The notes under the pieces are model-generated. The model saw nothing but the letters and a program-made list of their open reading frames with translations, did no database searches and was not told the DNA's origin. A program made the translations under genes and the position numbers. Of a stretch of DNA of 64,000 nt, positions 49,633 to 58,901 are shown piece by piece (position 1 is the first letter of the stretch; every line of letters begins with the position of its first letter). The stretch spans positions 1,427,501 to 1,491,500 of the forward strand of contig WVSR01000001.1 in assembly GCA_015689775.1 (NCBI GenBank), written 5' to 3'. The DNA comes from Rhodobacterales bacterium LSUCC0387. GTDB lineage: Bacteria > Pseudomonadota > Alphaproteobacteria > Rhodobacterales > Rhodobacteraceae.

Positions 49633-51024
49633 CTATTGAGCAGGGATGGTGAAGACCTGACCTGGATAAATCAGATCGGGATCCCGAATTTGATCGCGGT
49701 TGGCATTGAAAATCTGAACATAGTCAAAGCCAGACCCCAGCATATTTTCGGCAATTCCCCAAAGCGTAAAGCCGCGTTCAACCATTACCACACGAATTGC
49801 GTTTTGCGCGTCACCTTCGGCATCCGCAATCTCAGCCGCGGCCTCGCGGACAAAGCGGGTTTCAGACCGCGCGATCACTGTGCCATCCGCAGCCATTTGA
49901 TCCACGCGCAGATCATAGGCCCCTGCGGCAACGTTGGAGACATCGGCGCGCCATGTGCCATCCTTGGCGCCTGTCACCTCAGCCACAAGGGCGTTGTTGA
50001 GGTAAATACGCAAGGCAGCACTACTATCGGCACGCCCCGCGATTTGCACATCCCCTGCACTGGAATAGCTTACAGTATCAATGCTGAGGGCAACGTCATC
50101 CGTGCTGCCACCTTGCACCAGTGAGACACCCTCTCCGTCTGATTGCAGAACTATGGGCGTTGTGGTGCTTTGGGTAACTGTTTGCGTCTCGCTTGCAGCC
50201 TCTGCAACGATAATAGGCGCGGCAATCGGGGCCACGACCAAGGTTTGTGCGGCGGCCACCCGCGCACCTGTCTCATCGGTCGCTTCGACCGACAAAAGAC
50301 GCGGACTGTCCGAAGGGGCCAGTTTTGACAAGAGCACGAAATTGCCCACACGATCCGCATTGGCATCTGCGTTATCGACCCCATCAAGCAAGAGATAAAT
50401 CTCGGCATTTGGCATTGCGCTACCTGCAATCACGGTCATGCCATCGGGCGAGACACGGATAACATCCAAAACAGGCGCGGTCGTGACCACAGCCTCAACG
50501 ACATCGGCCCCCCCCCCCGCCGTAGAAGGTGTTTCAACAGCAGAGGTTTCCTCTGTGGCCTCTGAACTGGTTTCTTCCGCAGCCGCTTCTTCTGCGGTCT
50601 CTGGCGCTGCTGTGCCGCTTACTGTTTCAGTAGCAGAGGTTTCCTCAATGGCCTCTGCACTGGCTTCTTCCGCAGCCGCTTCTTCTGTGAGTTCTGAAAT
50701 GGCTTCCTCCACAGCCGCTTCCTCTGCGGGCTCTGACGCTGCTGTGCCGCTCGCGGTTTCAGCAGCAGGGGTTTCCTCTGTGGCCTCTGAACTGGCTTCC
50801 TCTACAGCTACTTCCTCTGCCGGCTCTGGCGCAGCTGTGCCGCTTGTGGCGTCATCTGCCGCGGCGGGCACCTCTGCTGCGGCCTCTTCACCAGCGCGGT
50901 CTTCGTTCACCACTTGCCAGCCCAAAAAACCAAAAGCGGCGATGGCAAGGGCAATAATGCCCATCCCAACACCCGACAAGCCGCCCGCCATTTTTGACCC
51001 GTTTGCCATATTCCCTACTTTCAT
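49633..51024 (-). CDS. Membrane-anchored LysM protein with acidic repeats
   Basis: The protein has 463 aa. One membrane helix at about 19-39, an Ala/Glu-rich periplasmic region (43-166) with three degenerate repeats starting SGTAAPEP, SGTAASEP and SGTAAPET at residues 61, 92 and 136, then beta-rich domains, and a C-terminal LysM domain (ERGFTLWGIAENMLGSGFDY, PDLIYPGQVFTIPA). It should bind peptidoglycan from the inner membrane. Residues 169-173 are coded by a run of eleven G. ATG at 51009 is an alternative start with a close AGGG. Confidence 0.82.
   Translation of the reverse strand: MKVGNMANGSKMAGGLSGVGMGIIALAIAAFGFLGWQVVNEDRAGEEAAAEVPAAADDATSGTAAPEPAEEVAVEEASSEATEETPAAETASGTAASEPAEEAAVEEAISELTEEAAAEEASAEAIEETSATETVSGTAAPETAEEAAAEETSSEATEETSAVETPSTAGGGADVVEAVVTTAPVLDVIRVSPDGMTVIAGSAMPNAEIYLLLDGVDNADANADRVGNFVLLSKLAPSDSPRLLSVEATDETGARVAAAQTLVVAPIAAPIIVAEAASETQTVTQSTTTPIVLQSDGEGVSLVQGGSTDDVALSIDTVSYSSAGDVQIAGRADSSAALRIYLNNALVAEVTGAKDGTWRADVSNVAAGAYDLRVDQMAADGTVIARSETRFVREAAAEIADAEGDAQNAIRVVMVERGFTLWGIAENMLGSGFDYVQIFNANRDQIRDPDLIYPGQVFTIPAQ
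50508..50518 (-). repeat. Eleven-G tract inside the LysM gene
   Basis: On the coding strand GCGGGGGGGGGGGCC encodes Ala-Gly-Gly-Gly-Ala at residues 169-173. A gain or loss of one base would shift the frame and remove the whole C-terminal half, including LysM. Confidence 0.9.
50527..50844 (-). repeat. Degenerate tandem repeat coding for the acidic linker
   Basis: Three units of about 93, 132 and 93 bp encode residues 61-91, 92-135 and 136-166. Each begins SGTAA and contains AEE, EEA and TEET blocks; the middle unit has a 13-residue internal duplication. The DNA copies are similar but not identical. Confidence 0.75.
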
Positions 51025-51234
51025 GATCGCACCGCGTTGCGGGCGTATAGATGTATCCCCATTCCCAAGGAACTGGGTAGATATTGCACCAGCCTTGGCA
51101 ACGTCCGCAAGATGTTGCGAAACCTATCTGTCATAAAACTCTGTTACACTAACATCGCCGCAACAGTTGAGCCCTCTGACAAAGCCGGCTATCACAGAAC
51201 TAACCCAATATGCAAAAACCAAAGGATAGGCCCA

Positions 51235-51789
51235 TTGCGCGATTTTTCAGTTTGTGTCTTTTGTGGCGCGCGGGATGGGGTAGATCCCCTGTATGCAAAA
51301 GCCGCACATGACTTGGGCCAGGGGATTGCTGAGGCTGGAATGCGCCTCGTTTATGGGGCGGGCGATGTTGGGCTGATGGGGCATATCGCCCGCGCGGCGC
51401 AGGAGGCAGGTGGTGACACGTTTGGGGTCATCCCAACCCATCTAATGGACCGCGAGGTTGGCAAACGCGACCTGACGCGCTTCGTTATCACCGAAACCAT
51501 GCATGAGCGCAAGAAGGTGATGTTCATGAATTGCGATGCGGTCGTTATGATGCCGGGCGGGGCTGGCAGCTTGGACGAGTTTTTTGAAGTGCTGACATGG
51601 CGGCAATTGGGCCTCCATGACAAGCCCATTATCCTTATGAATACTGCAGGTTATTGGGATCGTCTCGCCGATCTTTTGCAGCATATGGTCACAAATGGCT
51701 TTGCAGATGCTAGCCTTTTGGGCTTTATTGAATCGGCAGAGACGCCTGCCGGTATCTTAGCGCGGCTTAGCGCCTATCGCCCGGCCTGA
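51235..51789 (+). CDS. LOG family nucleotide 5'-monophosphate phosphoribohydrolase
   Basis: The protein has 184 aa. VCVFCGARDGVDPLYAKAA, RLVYGAGDVGLMGHIARAA and the active motif MMPGGAGSLDEFFEVLTWRQ define the LOG/YvdD family (often mislabelled lysine decarboxylase), which releases ribose phosphate from nucleotides, cytokinin types among them. The start is TTG at 51235 with AAAGGATAGG before it; the 66 upstream codons show no family similarity. Its stop overlaps rarD by 16 bp, convergent. Confidence 0.88.
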   Translation: MRDFSVCVFCGARDGVDPLYAKAAHDLGQGIAEAGMRLVYGAGDVGLMGHIARAAQEAGGDTFGVIPTHLMDREVGKRDLTRFVITETMHERKKVMFMNCDAVVMMPGGAGSLDEFFEVLTWRQLGLHDKPIILMNTAGYWDRLADLLQHMVTNGFADASLLGFIESAETPAGILARLSAYRPA

Positions 51790-52646
51790 GAGCGGATGGC
51801 CCCCACCGAATAAATTGCAAGTCCTGACCAAATCATTAGAAACGCAATTGTGTGCCAAAGGGTCATAGCTTCGCCAAAAATGAAAACAGCAACGCTGAAT
51901 TGTATTGTGGGATTAAGATATTGAACTAAACCGATTGTCGATAGTGCAGTACGTTTCGAAGCATAAGAAAAAAGTATCATCGGAATAGCCGTTAGTGGCC
52001 CCGATATTATCAATAAAATCAATTCTGTAAGGTCTGAAGGAAAGCTGCTTTTGGTAAAATAGAGCCATGCCAAGTACGCCGTAGCGATTGGCATGAGTAG
52101 TGATACCTCTGCTGTCACCGAAACTACGGGTCCAGCAATTACGTGACGTTTGATTAAGCCATAAAAACCGAAGCTGAATGCCAAAACTAATGAAATCCAG
52201 GGAGCGACACCCAAGCCTAGGGTTAGTTGCACAACCGCAAGTCCAGCCAACAATACAGCGATCTTCTTATAGTTGGTAAACGGCTCTTTTAAAACAAATG
52301 CTCCAAGTGCTACAGCCACCAGTGGAAATATATAAAAACCGAGCGAACTTTGCATCAGATGGCCAAGATTAACCGAAACGATAAAAAAATACCAATTTGT
52401 TGAAACTAAAACTGCAGCAGCAAATATTTGTAACAACGAACGTTTTTTAGAAAACACGGCGCGCAATTCGCCGAGGCGGGATTGGATCGTTAAAACTATA
52501 CCAAAACAAACAGCTGACCATATGGTGCGGTGCGCAAGGACTTCTGAGGAAGGAATGTCCGACAGTAATTTATAGTAAAGCGCGGAGAACCCCCAAATCA
52601 CGCAGGCCCCCACCATCGCCAAAACGCCTTTGTTGGCTTCTGTCAT
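51774..52646 (-). CDS. rarD: RarD-type EamA transporter
   Basis: The protein has 290 aa with about ten membrane helices. MTEANKGVLAMVGACVIWGF and SALYYKLLSDIPSSEVLAHR are RarD hallmarks, as is QYLNPTIQFSVAVFIFGEAM. Substrate is not established for the family. Its codons use A or T at third positions far more than both neighbours, which suggests transfer from another source. The long open frame upstream (to 53033) is antisense-like sequence over sodB and is excluded. Confidence 0.85.
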   Translation of the reverse strand: MTEANKGVLAMVGACVIWGFSALYYKLLSDIPSSEVLAHRTIWSAVCFGIVLTIQSRLGELRAVFSKKRSLLQIFAAAVLVSTNWYFFIVSVNLGHLMQSSLGFYIFPLVAVALGAFVLKEPFTNYKKIAVLLAGLAVVQLTLGLGVAPWISLVLAFSFGFYGLIKRHVIAGPVVSVTAEVSLLMPIATAYLAWLYFTKSSFPSDLTELILLIISGPLTAIPMILFSYASKRTALSTIGLVQYLNPTIQFSVAVFIFGEAMTLWHTIAFLMIWSGLAIYSVGAIRSQAGR

Positions 52647-52761
52647 GCGGCGTCGCCTTCGGTCCCATGCTTGCCCTCGTATGAGAGGGGGGATTTGGGG
52701 GGAGGTCAAGGGTGGCTTTCTTGATAGATGATCCCGGCTGCATGAAGCCCAATTGGAAAAG

Positions 52762-52788
52762 AAAAAACCCCCCGCTTTCGCGAGAGGT
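52762..52788 (-). terminator. Intrinsic terminator after sodB
   Basis: On the minus strand CCTCTCGC, tetraloop GAAA, GCGGGGGG (with two G-U pairs in RNA), then six T. GAAA is a stable GNRA loop. It lies 32 bp after the sodB stop codon. Confidence 0.88.
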
Positions 52789-52819
52789 TCTGTTCCGTCC
52801 AGCGTAGTTTGCGCAGGGC

Positions 52820-53422
52820 TTAGCCCATGCGAGAGGCCACATTTTCCCAATTTACGAGATTGTTTAGGAAATTGTCCAAATATGCGGGGCGCTTGTTGCG
52901 GTAGTCGATGTAATAGGAATGTTCCCAAACATCGCAGCCCAAAAGGGCCGTTTGACCAAAGCACAGCGGGTTCACGCCGTTTTCGGTCTTGGTGACCTTT
53001 AGGCTGCCGTCTTTGTCCTGCACCAACCAACACCAGCCAGAGCCGAACTGGCCCGCGCCTGCAGCGGCGAAATCGGCCTTGAACTGATCAACCGAGCCAA
53101 AGCTGTCAACCAATCCTTTTTCCAATTCCAATGGCATTGCCGATGAACCTGGCCCCATCATTTCCCAGAACTGCACATGGTTCCAATGCTGGCTTGCATT
53201 GTTGAAGATGCCGTTTTGGGCCACAGCGCCTGCCTGATAGGTTCCTGTAATGATCTCTTCGACAGATTTGCCTTCCCATTCAGTGCCTGCAATCAGCTTA
53301 TTGCCATTATCGACATAGGCCTTGTGGTGCAGGTCGTGGTGGAATTCCAATGTTTCGGCCGACATCCCCTTTGCGGCAAGCGCATCATGGGCATAGGGCA
53401 GGTCAGGAAGTGTAAAAGCCAT
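52820..53422 (-). CDS. sodB: Superoxide dismutase, Fe/Mn family
   Basis: The protein has 200 aa. MAFTLPDLPYAHDALAAKGM, metal histidines in ETLEFHHDLHHKAYV and SQHWNHVQFW, and DVWEHSYYIDYRN near the C-terminus with the Asp and His ligands. The sequence is nearer the iron type, but the metal cannot be fixed by eye. It removes superoxide in the cytosol. Twenty-one upstream codons are excluded. It lies between rarD and soxG on the same strand as both. Confidence 0.94.
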   Translation of the reverse strand: MAFTLPDLPYAHDALAAKGMSAETLEFHHDLHHKAYVDNGNKLIAGTEWEGKSVEEIITGTYQAGAVAQNGIFNNASQHWNHVQFWEMMGPGSSAMPLELEKGLVDSFGSVDQFKADFAAAGAGQFGSGWCWLVQDKDGSLKVTKTENGVNPLCFGQTALLGCDVWEHSYYIDYRNKRPAYLDNFLNNLVNWENVASRMG

Positions 53423-53502
53423 GGGTTTATCCCCTCGTCTTGCGGTTTCAATTTCTAGACCACAGATGGAGGGCATAGCCCCCAAAGGTCAAGGGGGGCA
53501 GA

Positions 53503-54060
53503 TCAGAAATAACCTACCTCGCCGCCTTTTGCGCCAGAGACGCGTAGCAGGTCATGGACATATTGTTTGACCGAACGAAACGCAAAAAGCTGCGCTGTCT
53601 TTGGGTCGGTCAGCCAAACCGCGGCTGCGGCCTGGGCCACGCGACTGCGGCGCAATTCACCGACCCCAAGACTGTCGGGATGAAAATCTGTTGGCATCAA
53701 TTTGGCCAAACAATCGCGCAATGCGCCCGCTGTTGGTGCGGTGATCTCAAACACCGCGCGCGCATCGGACATATCCAGCGCCAGATGATGCAGCTTGGCC
53801 AATTTCTTGTCCAACGTGGCCACATGGGCCGCGCATTCCGCATAGGGGCAGAGGATCATCACCTCGTCATGTGACATCCATGCGATCCCATAGGCGCCCT
53901 TCTCAAGGATTGCGCGCGGGGCGGGCATGGCAAGGCCTGTGATGGCCTTGACCGCTGTCGCCACTGTTTTCTGGGACAGATCTGCGCGCAAGGTGATCAT
54001 CCCTTGCAGCGGCAGTTCGCTGACGCTGACATAAGGTGTTAGGGTGCTGAGATCAGACAT
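53503..54060 (-). CDS. soxG: Sarcosine oxidase gamma subunit
   Basis: The protein has 185 aa of the SoxG family, distantly GcvT-like: LPLQGMITLRADLSQKTVAT, YGIAWMSHDEVMILCPYAEC and ALRDCLAKLMPTDFH. It caps the alpha-beta core of heterotetrameric sarcosine oxidase. Its ATG overlaps the soxA stop by 8 bp (ATGTCTGA), so it is coupled. The first 24 codons of the longer frame lie inside soxA and are dropped. Confidence 0.9.
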   Translation of the reverse strand: MSDLSTLTPYVSVSELPLQGMITLRADLSQKTVATAVKAITGLAMPAPRAILEKGAYGIAWMSHDEVMILCPYAECAAHVATLDKKLAKLHHLALDMSDARAVFEITAPTAGALRDCLAKLMPTDFHPDSLGVGELRRSRVAQAAAAVWLTDPKTAQLFAFRSVKQYVHDLLRVSGAKGGEVGYF

Positions 54061-57055
54061 TTTGCTTCTCCCCCTCGGGATCAAAGAAGATGGTCGAACA
54101 AATCCGTGCCTTGATCTGACCACCCTTACCATCGGTGAGATTCACCACCTCGCCCATGCGATCAGGGCCATTATGAATCAGCGCCATTGCGATCCCGCGT
54201 TTTAGGGTTGGTGAATAATAGGTCGATGTCACTCGCCCTTGGACATTGTTCTGACCATTGGCGTTTTTGCCTGCGCGGATCACATAGGCACCATCTGGCA
54301 GAACCCCACCATCCAGCGCCTCAAGACCGACCAATTTCCACCGATCAGGATTATCCATGAAACTCCGCGCCTGTGCGCGTTTGCCCAAATAATCCTCTTT
54401 CTTTTTGGAAATCGCCCAATCAAGGCCCAAATCCTGTGGGATGACCGTGCCATCGGTTTCATCCCCGATCATGATAAAGCCCTTTTCCGCCCGCATGACA
54501 TGCAGCCCTTCGGTGCCATAGGGGGTGATGTTCCATTCTGCGCCCGCCTCAATCAGGCTTTTCCAGAAATCCAATCCCTGACTTGCAGGGACAGCGATTT
54601 CAAAGGACAGCTCACCCGAGAAGGAAATACGGAACACCCGCGCCTCAAACCCGCCGATTTTCGCATCTGTCCACGCCATAAAGGGCAGTGCTTCTGCCGA
54701 CAAATCCGTATCAGAGCCGAGCTTTTCCAAAAGCTTACGCGCATTTGGGCCAACCACGGCCACCTGTGCCCATCTTTCGGTCACATTGGCCGTGTATACC
54801 TTAAAGTCCCACCATTCGCATTGCAGCCAATCTTCCATGTGCGCGTGGATGTGATCAGCCCCGCCTGTGGTGGTATGCACGAGGAACGTCTCTTCATCGA
54901 GACGCGCCACAACGCCGTCATCCATCAAAAAGCCGTTCTCATTGCACATAAGACCATAACGGCAGCGGCCCGGTTTCAGGGTGCTCATCATATTGGTGTA
55001 GAGCATATCCATGAACCGCCCCGCATCAGGCCCTTTGACGATGATCTTGCCCAAGGTCGATGCATCAAGCAGACCAAGCGAGCCGCGGGTGGCATTGATC
55101 TCGCGGGTCACGGCTGCGTGGCGATCTTCGCCCGCCCGTGGATAGCAATAGGGGCGCCGCCACTGACCCACTGGCTCAAAATCGGCGCCATGTTCAACGT
55201 GCCAGTCAAAGATCGGGGTGCGGCGCAGCGGTTGGAACACCGCACCACGCGCCTCGCCTGCGATGGCCCCCATGGAAATGGGCGTATAGGGTGGGCGGAA
55301 GGTGGTGGTTCCCACAGCAGGGATTTGCGCCTGAAGCGCATCAGCAAGCACCGCAAGGCCATTGATATTGCTGAGCTTTCCTTGATCAGTCGCCATGCCC
55401 AATGTGGTGTAGCGTTTGGTATGCTCAACGCTTTCATAACCCTCGCGCGCGGCCAACTGAACGTCAGACACTTTTACATCGTTTTGGAAATCAAGCCACA
55501 TTTTTGCGCGTTTCTGAATGGGTGCGCGGGCGGGCATGATCCAAATCGGGGCCAAGGCCCCCAATTCAGGCTCCACCACTTTGGGCAGGCGCGATTTCAC
55601 CGCTTGGCCCGTGGCGGCCGCAACAGCCGCCTGCGCGGATTTCAAAGACGCAGCTGCGGTGGAATGCCCGTCTGCCGCCCCCGCAACGAAAACAAACCCT
55701 TCGCCATCATGGCTGAGCGGCGGGCGCGCGGGATCGGGACGGAAGCAGGCCTGTGCCTCATCCCAAATCAGCTTGCCACCGCAATGTGACCACAGATGCA
55801 CCACAGGCGACCATCCGCCCGACATGCCGACCGCATCACAGGCGATGACCTCGCCCGTGCTGCCATCGCTGTCTTGCGCGCAGATTTTTACGCCCGTGAC
55901 ACGCTTGCCCCCTTGCGCCTCTGCAATGGCTATCCCCTGCTTGATCGCAATCCCCGCAGAACGGGCGGCTTCAATCAAATCGCCTGTCGCATCGGGGCGT
56001 GGGTCGATAACAGCTGCAACCTCAAGACCCGCCTCTTTGGCGACCAAAGCACTGCGATAGCCATCATCATTATTGGTGGCAATCACGATACGCTTGCCCG
56101 CAGCCACGCCATAATTGACGAGGTAATCGCGCAAGGCGCTCGCCAACATCACGCCCGGAATATCATTGCCTGCAAAAGACAGCGGGCGTTCGATTGCACC
56201 TGTCGCGGTGATGATGCGTGCGGCGCGAATACGCCACAACCGATGACGGGGGGCATCAACGCTCGGCGCGTGATCCGTCACGCGCTCATAGGCCAAGGCA
56301 TAGCCGTGATCATAGACCCCTGCCCCCATGGTGCGGGTGCGCAAGGTGACATTCTTCATCTTACCAAGGGCGGCCAATGTTGCGGTGATCCATTCATCCG
56401 CAGATTTACCGCCCAATTCGATCCCATCGACAGGGGCGCGGCCACCCCAATGGGCGGTTTGTTCAACCAAAAGCACCCGCTTGCCTTGCTTGCCTGCGTC
56501 CAACGCAGCTTGAAGCCCTGCAATACCGCCGCCGATAATCAGCAGATCAACATTGGCGTAGAAATGCTCGTAACGATCTGCATCGCGATCTTTGGGGGCT
56601 TTGCCCAAACCCGCGGATTGACGGATAATGGGTTCAAACACATGCTTCCAAAACGGGCGCGGGTGAATGAATGTCTTGTAATAAAAGCCCGCAGGCAAGA
56701 ACCGCGCGAGGTAATTGTTCACCACGCCGATATCGTTCTCAAGGCTCGGCCAGTGGTTTTGGCTTTGCGCCTCAAGCCCCTCGAACAATTCGGTAGTGGT
56801 CACGCGTTGGTTTGGCTCAAACCGCGCATCACGGCCCAAACCGACAAGTGCGTTTGGTTCTTCCGCGCCCGAGGCCACAATACCGCGCGGGCGGTGATAT
56901 TTGAACGAGCGGCCCACCAACATCTGGTCTTCCGCCAAAAGCGCAGAGGCCAGTGTATCCCCTGCAAGCCCGCGCATTTTTTGGCCGTTAAATTCAAAAG
57001 CAACCGTTCGGGCCTTATCGATCAGACGGCCGCCTTGAGGCAAACGATGGCTCAT
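54053..57055 (-). CDS. soxA: Sarcosine oxidase alpha subunit
   Basis: The protein has 1000 aa. N-terminal Fer2_4-like fold (RTVAFEFNGQKMRGLAGDTL), NAD-binding domain with DLLIIGGGIAGLQAALDAGK, a middle oxidoreductase domain, and C-terminal GcvT domains from about 600 (VKGPDAGRFMDMLYTNMMST; GTEGLHVMRAEKGF). It binds NAD and tetrahydrofolate, taking the methyl carbon as methylene-THF. ATG at 57055 overlaps the soxD stop by 4 bp. Gene order is soxB-D-A-G, as in corynebacterial and rhizobial operons. Confidence 0.95.
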   Translation of the reverse strand: MSHRLPQGGRLIDKARTVAFEFNGQKMRGLAGDTLASALLAEDQMLVGRSFKYHRPRGIVASGAEEPNALVGLGRDARFEPNQRVTTTELFEGLEAQSQNHWPSLENDIGVVNNYLARFLPAGFYYKTFIHPRPFWKHVFEPIIRQSAGLGKAPKDRDADRYEHFYANVDLLIIGGGIAGLQAALDAGKQGKRVLLVEQTAHWGGRAPVDGIELGGKSADEWITATLAALGKMKNVTLRTRTMGAGVYDHGYALAYERVTDHAPSVDAPRHRLWRIRAARIITATGAIERPLSFAGNDIPGVMLASALRDYLVNYGVAAGKRIVIATNNDDGYRSALVAKEAGLEVAAVIDPRPDATGDLIEAARSAGIAIKQGIAIAEAQGGKRVTGVKICAQDSDGSTGEVIACDAVGMSGGWSPVVHLWSHCGGKLIWDEAQACFRPDPARPPLSHDGEGFVFVAGAADGHSTAAASLKSAQAAVAAATGQAVKSRLPKVVEPELGALAPIWIMPARAPIQKRAKMWLDFQNDVKVSDVQLAAREGYESVEHTKRYTTLGMATDQGKLSNINGLAVLADALQAQIPAVGTTTFRPPYTPISMGAIAGEARGAVFQPLRRTPIFDWHVEHGADFEPVGQWRRPYCYPRAGEDRHAAVTREINATRGSLGLLDASTLGKIIVKGPDAGRFMDMLYTNMMSTLKPGRCRYGLMCNENGFLMDDGVVARLDEETFLVHTTTGGADHIHAHMEDWLQCEWWDFKVYTANVTERWAQVAVVGPNARKLLEKLGSDTDLSAEALPFMAWTDAKIGGFEARVFRISFSGELSFEIAVPASQGLDFWKSLIEAGAEWNITPYGTEGLHVMRAEKGFIMIGDETDGTVIPQDLGLDWAISKKKEDYLGKRAQARSFMDNPDRWKLVGLEALDGGVLPDGAYVIRAGKNANGQNNVQGRVTSTYYSPTLKRGIAMALIHNGPDRMGEVVNLTDGKGGQIKARICSTIFFDPEGEKQNV

Positions 57056-57372
57056 GTCAGGCTCCAATCAGAGCGTTTTGCCTGTATCTTTGCAATAATC
57101 TCTTTTGGGTGTTCGGGCGTTTGTGCGCTATAGGTTCCAAACACCTCTAGGGTCGCGGTGCAGCGCGCCGCCAAGAACCATTTGCCACAGCCATATGTGT
57201 GCCGCCAGCGTTCAAAATGCACGCCCTTTTGGTTGTGCCGCATGAACAAATAGCCTTCAAAATCCTCATCCGAAGATCCAGGGCCAAAGCGTTTGAGATG
57301 CGCCTCACCCCCAGGAGAAAGTTCAGTCTCATCGGCGGAGACACCGCAATAAGGGCAGGTCAAAAGCAGCAT
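57052..57372 (-). CDS. soxD: Sarcosine oxidase delta subunit
   Basis: The protein has 106 aa. The zinc ligands of the family are visible: Cys6 and Cys9 in TCPYCG, His58 and Cys62 in RHTYGCGKWF. FMRHNQKGVHFERWRHTYGC is diagnostic. It sits 43 bp after soxB and overlaps soxA by 4 bp. Confidence 0.95.
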   Translation of the reverse strand: MLLLTCPYCGVSADETELSPGGEAHLKRFGPGSSDEDFEGYLFMRHNQKGVHFERWRHTYGCGKWFLAARCTATLEVFGTYSAQTPEHPKEIIAKIQAKRSDWSLT

Positions 57373-57415
57373 AGCTGAACCTCGCTTTGGTAAATCTTAA
57401 ACATGAAGGCAGGCA

Positions 57416-58660
57416 TCAATGCGCCACCCCTGCGGCCACGCTTTCATCAATAAAGCGACCCTCGCGGAAGCGGTTCAGGCCAAACTCATCGGCTAAAGGT
57501 GAATGTCCTTTGGCCATGAGTTCCGCCATCGCCCAACCTGATCCGGGGATAGCCTTGAACCCGCCCGTGCCCCAACCGCAGTTGATAAAGCAATTCTCTA
57601 CAGGGGTTTTAGAGATAATCGGGGAACGATCCCCCGTCATATCAACAATCCCCCCCCATTGGCGCAGCATTTTGAGGCGCGAAATCATCGGGAATGTCTC
57701 GACCAAGGCGCGCACCGTCTCCTCGATATGCTGGAAGGAGCCGCGCTGCGTATAGTTGTTATAGCCATCTGCGCCGCCGCCAATGACCATTTCACCTTTG
57801 TCGGATTGGCTCATATAGCCATGCACCGTGTTGGCCATAACCACCACATCCATGCAGGGCTTAATAGGTTCAGACACCAGCGCCTGCAGCGCAACCGATT
57901 CTATGGGCAAACGGAAACCCGCCATATCGGCCACATGGCTGGAATGACCCGCCACCACGATGCCCAATTTGTTGCAGCCAATCCGACCTTTGGTGGTTTC
58001 AATCGCGCTGACTGCGCCATTTTCGCGGTGGATGGCTGTGACTTCGCATTGTTGGATGATGTCCATCCCCATCGCTGAACAGGCCCGCGCATAGCCCCAA
58101 GCCACCGCATCGTGACGCGCTGTGCCGCCGCGCGCCTGCCACAGACCGCCCAAAACAGGATAACGCGGCCCCTCAAGATGGATGATCGGGCAAAGTTCTT
58201 TTACCTCGCGCGGGGTGATGAAGCGGGTCTCAACGCCCTGCAGCGAATTTGCATGTGCCGTGCGCAAATAGCCGCGCTTTTCATGCTCTGTCTGCGCCAA
58301 CATGATCACGCCGCGCGGGCTGAACATGATATTGTAGTTTAAATCTTGGCTCAGGGTTTCATAAAGGCTGCGGGATTTCTCATAGATCGCAGCAGAGGGA
58401 TCTTGCAGGTAGTTAGAGCGAATGATCGTGGTATTGCGCCCCGTGTTCCCGCCGCCGAGCCAGCCCTTCTCGATCACCGCAACATTGGTGATGCCGTGGT
58501 TTTTTCCCAAGTAGTAGGCCGTAGCCAAACCATGGCCGCCTGCGCCGATTATGATCGCGTCATAATGAGCCTTTGGTGTTGGGTTGCGCCATGCGCGTTC
58601 CCAACCTTGGTGATATCCCAATGCCTCTTTGACGATGGCAAAAACAGAATAGTGGCGCAT
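57416..58660 (-). CDS. soxB: Sarcosine oxidase beta subunit
   Basis: The protein has 414 aa. FAD motif DAIIIGAGGHGLATAYYLGK and His183 in ARHDAVAWGYAR, equivalent to the histidine that binds FMN covalently in the corynebacterial enzyme. NCFINCGWGTGGFKAIPGSG is typical. It oxidises sarcosine to glycine, releasing hydrogen peroxide. The 56 upstream codons of the open frame overlap the divergent promoter region and are excluded. It is the first gene of soxBDAG. Confidence 0.95.
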   Translation of the reverse strand: MRHYSVFAIVKEALGYHQGWERAWRNPTPKAHYDAIIIGAGGHGLATAYYLGKNHGITNVAVIEKGWLGGGNTGRNTTIIRSNYLQDPSAAIYEKSRSLYETLSQDLNYNIMFSPRGVIMLAQTEHEKRGYLRTAHANSLQGVETRFITPREVKELCPIIHLEGPRYPVLGGLWQARGGTARHDAVAWGYARACSAMGMDIIQQCEVTAIHRENGAVSAIETTKGRIGCNKLGIVVAGHSSHVADMAGFRLPIESVALQALVSEPIKPCMDVVVMANTVHGYMSQSDKGEMVIGGGADGYNNYTQRGSFQHIEETVRALVETFPMISRLKMLRQWGGIVDMTGDRSPIISKTPVENCFINCGWGTGGFKAIPGSGWAMAELMAKGHSPLADEFGLNRFREGRFIDESVAAGVAH

Positions 58661-58901
58661 GGCAAAAGACACTCCTGAAAACTTGCCTCTGTTTGGCCCT
58701 GTTCGGGACGCAAAAGGATACTGCGGGCGGCATATTTGCGCGCAAAAACGACCAGATGCAACGCGCGATTCTTGCATTTCTTGCCGCGCTTCGCGGGCCT
58801 GCGCAAGATGGTCGCGGCTTTGTGTCACGATTATCCTTTTGATCTGCGGGCCAAGGGCTTACATCTTAGCCGTGGCGAGATTTCGCGGGAGAATAGGCTT
58901 G

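Noticed and set aside
52646-53033. N-terminal extension of RarD by 129 residues
   Set aside because: The extension lies antisense to sodB and its terminator; family members start near MTEANKG.
54239-57133. Long plus-strand open frames of 516 and 445 codons
   Set aside because: They lie entirely antisense to soxA, whose domains are clear; their products look like random shadow translation with no motif.
58659-58901. N-terminal extension of CcmI by 81 residues
   Set aside because: It crosses the soxB start on the other strand, and the first CcmI membrane helix begins at the later ATG.
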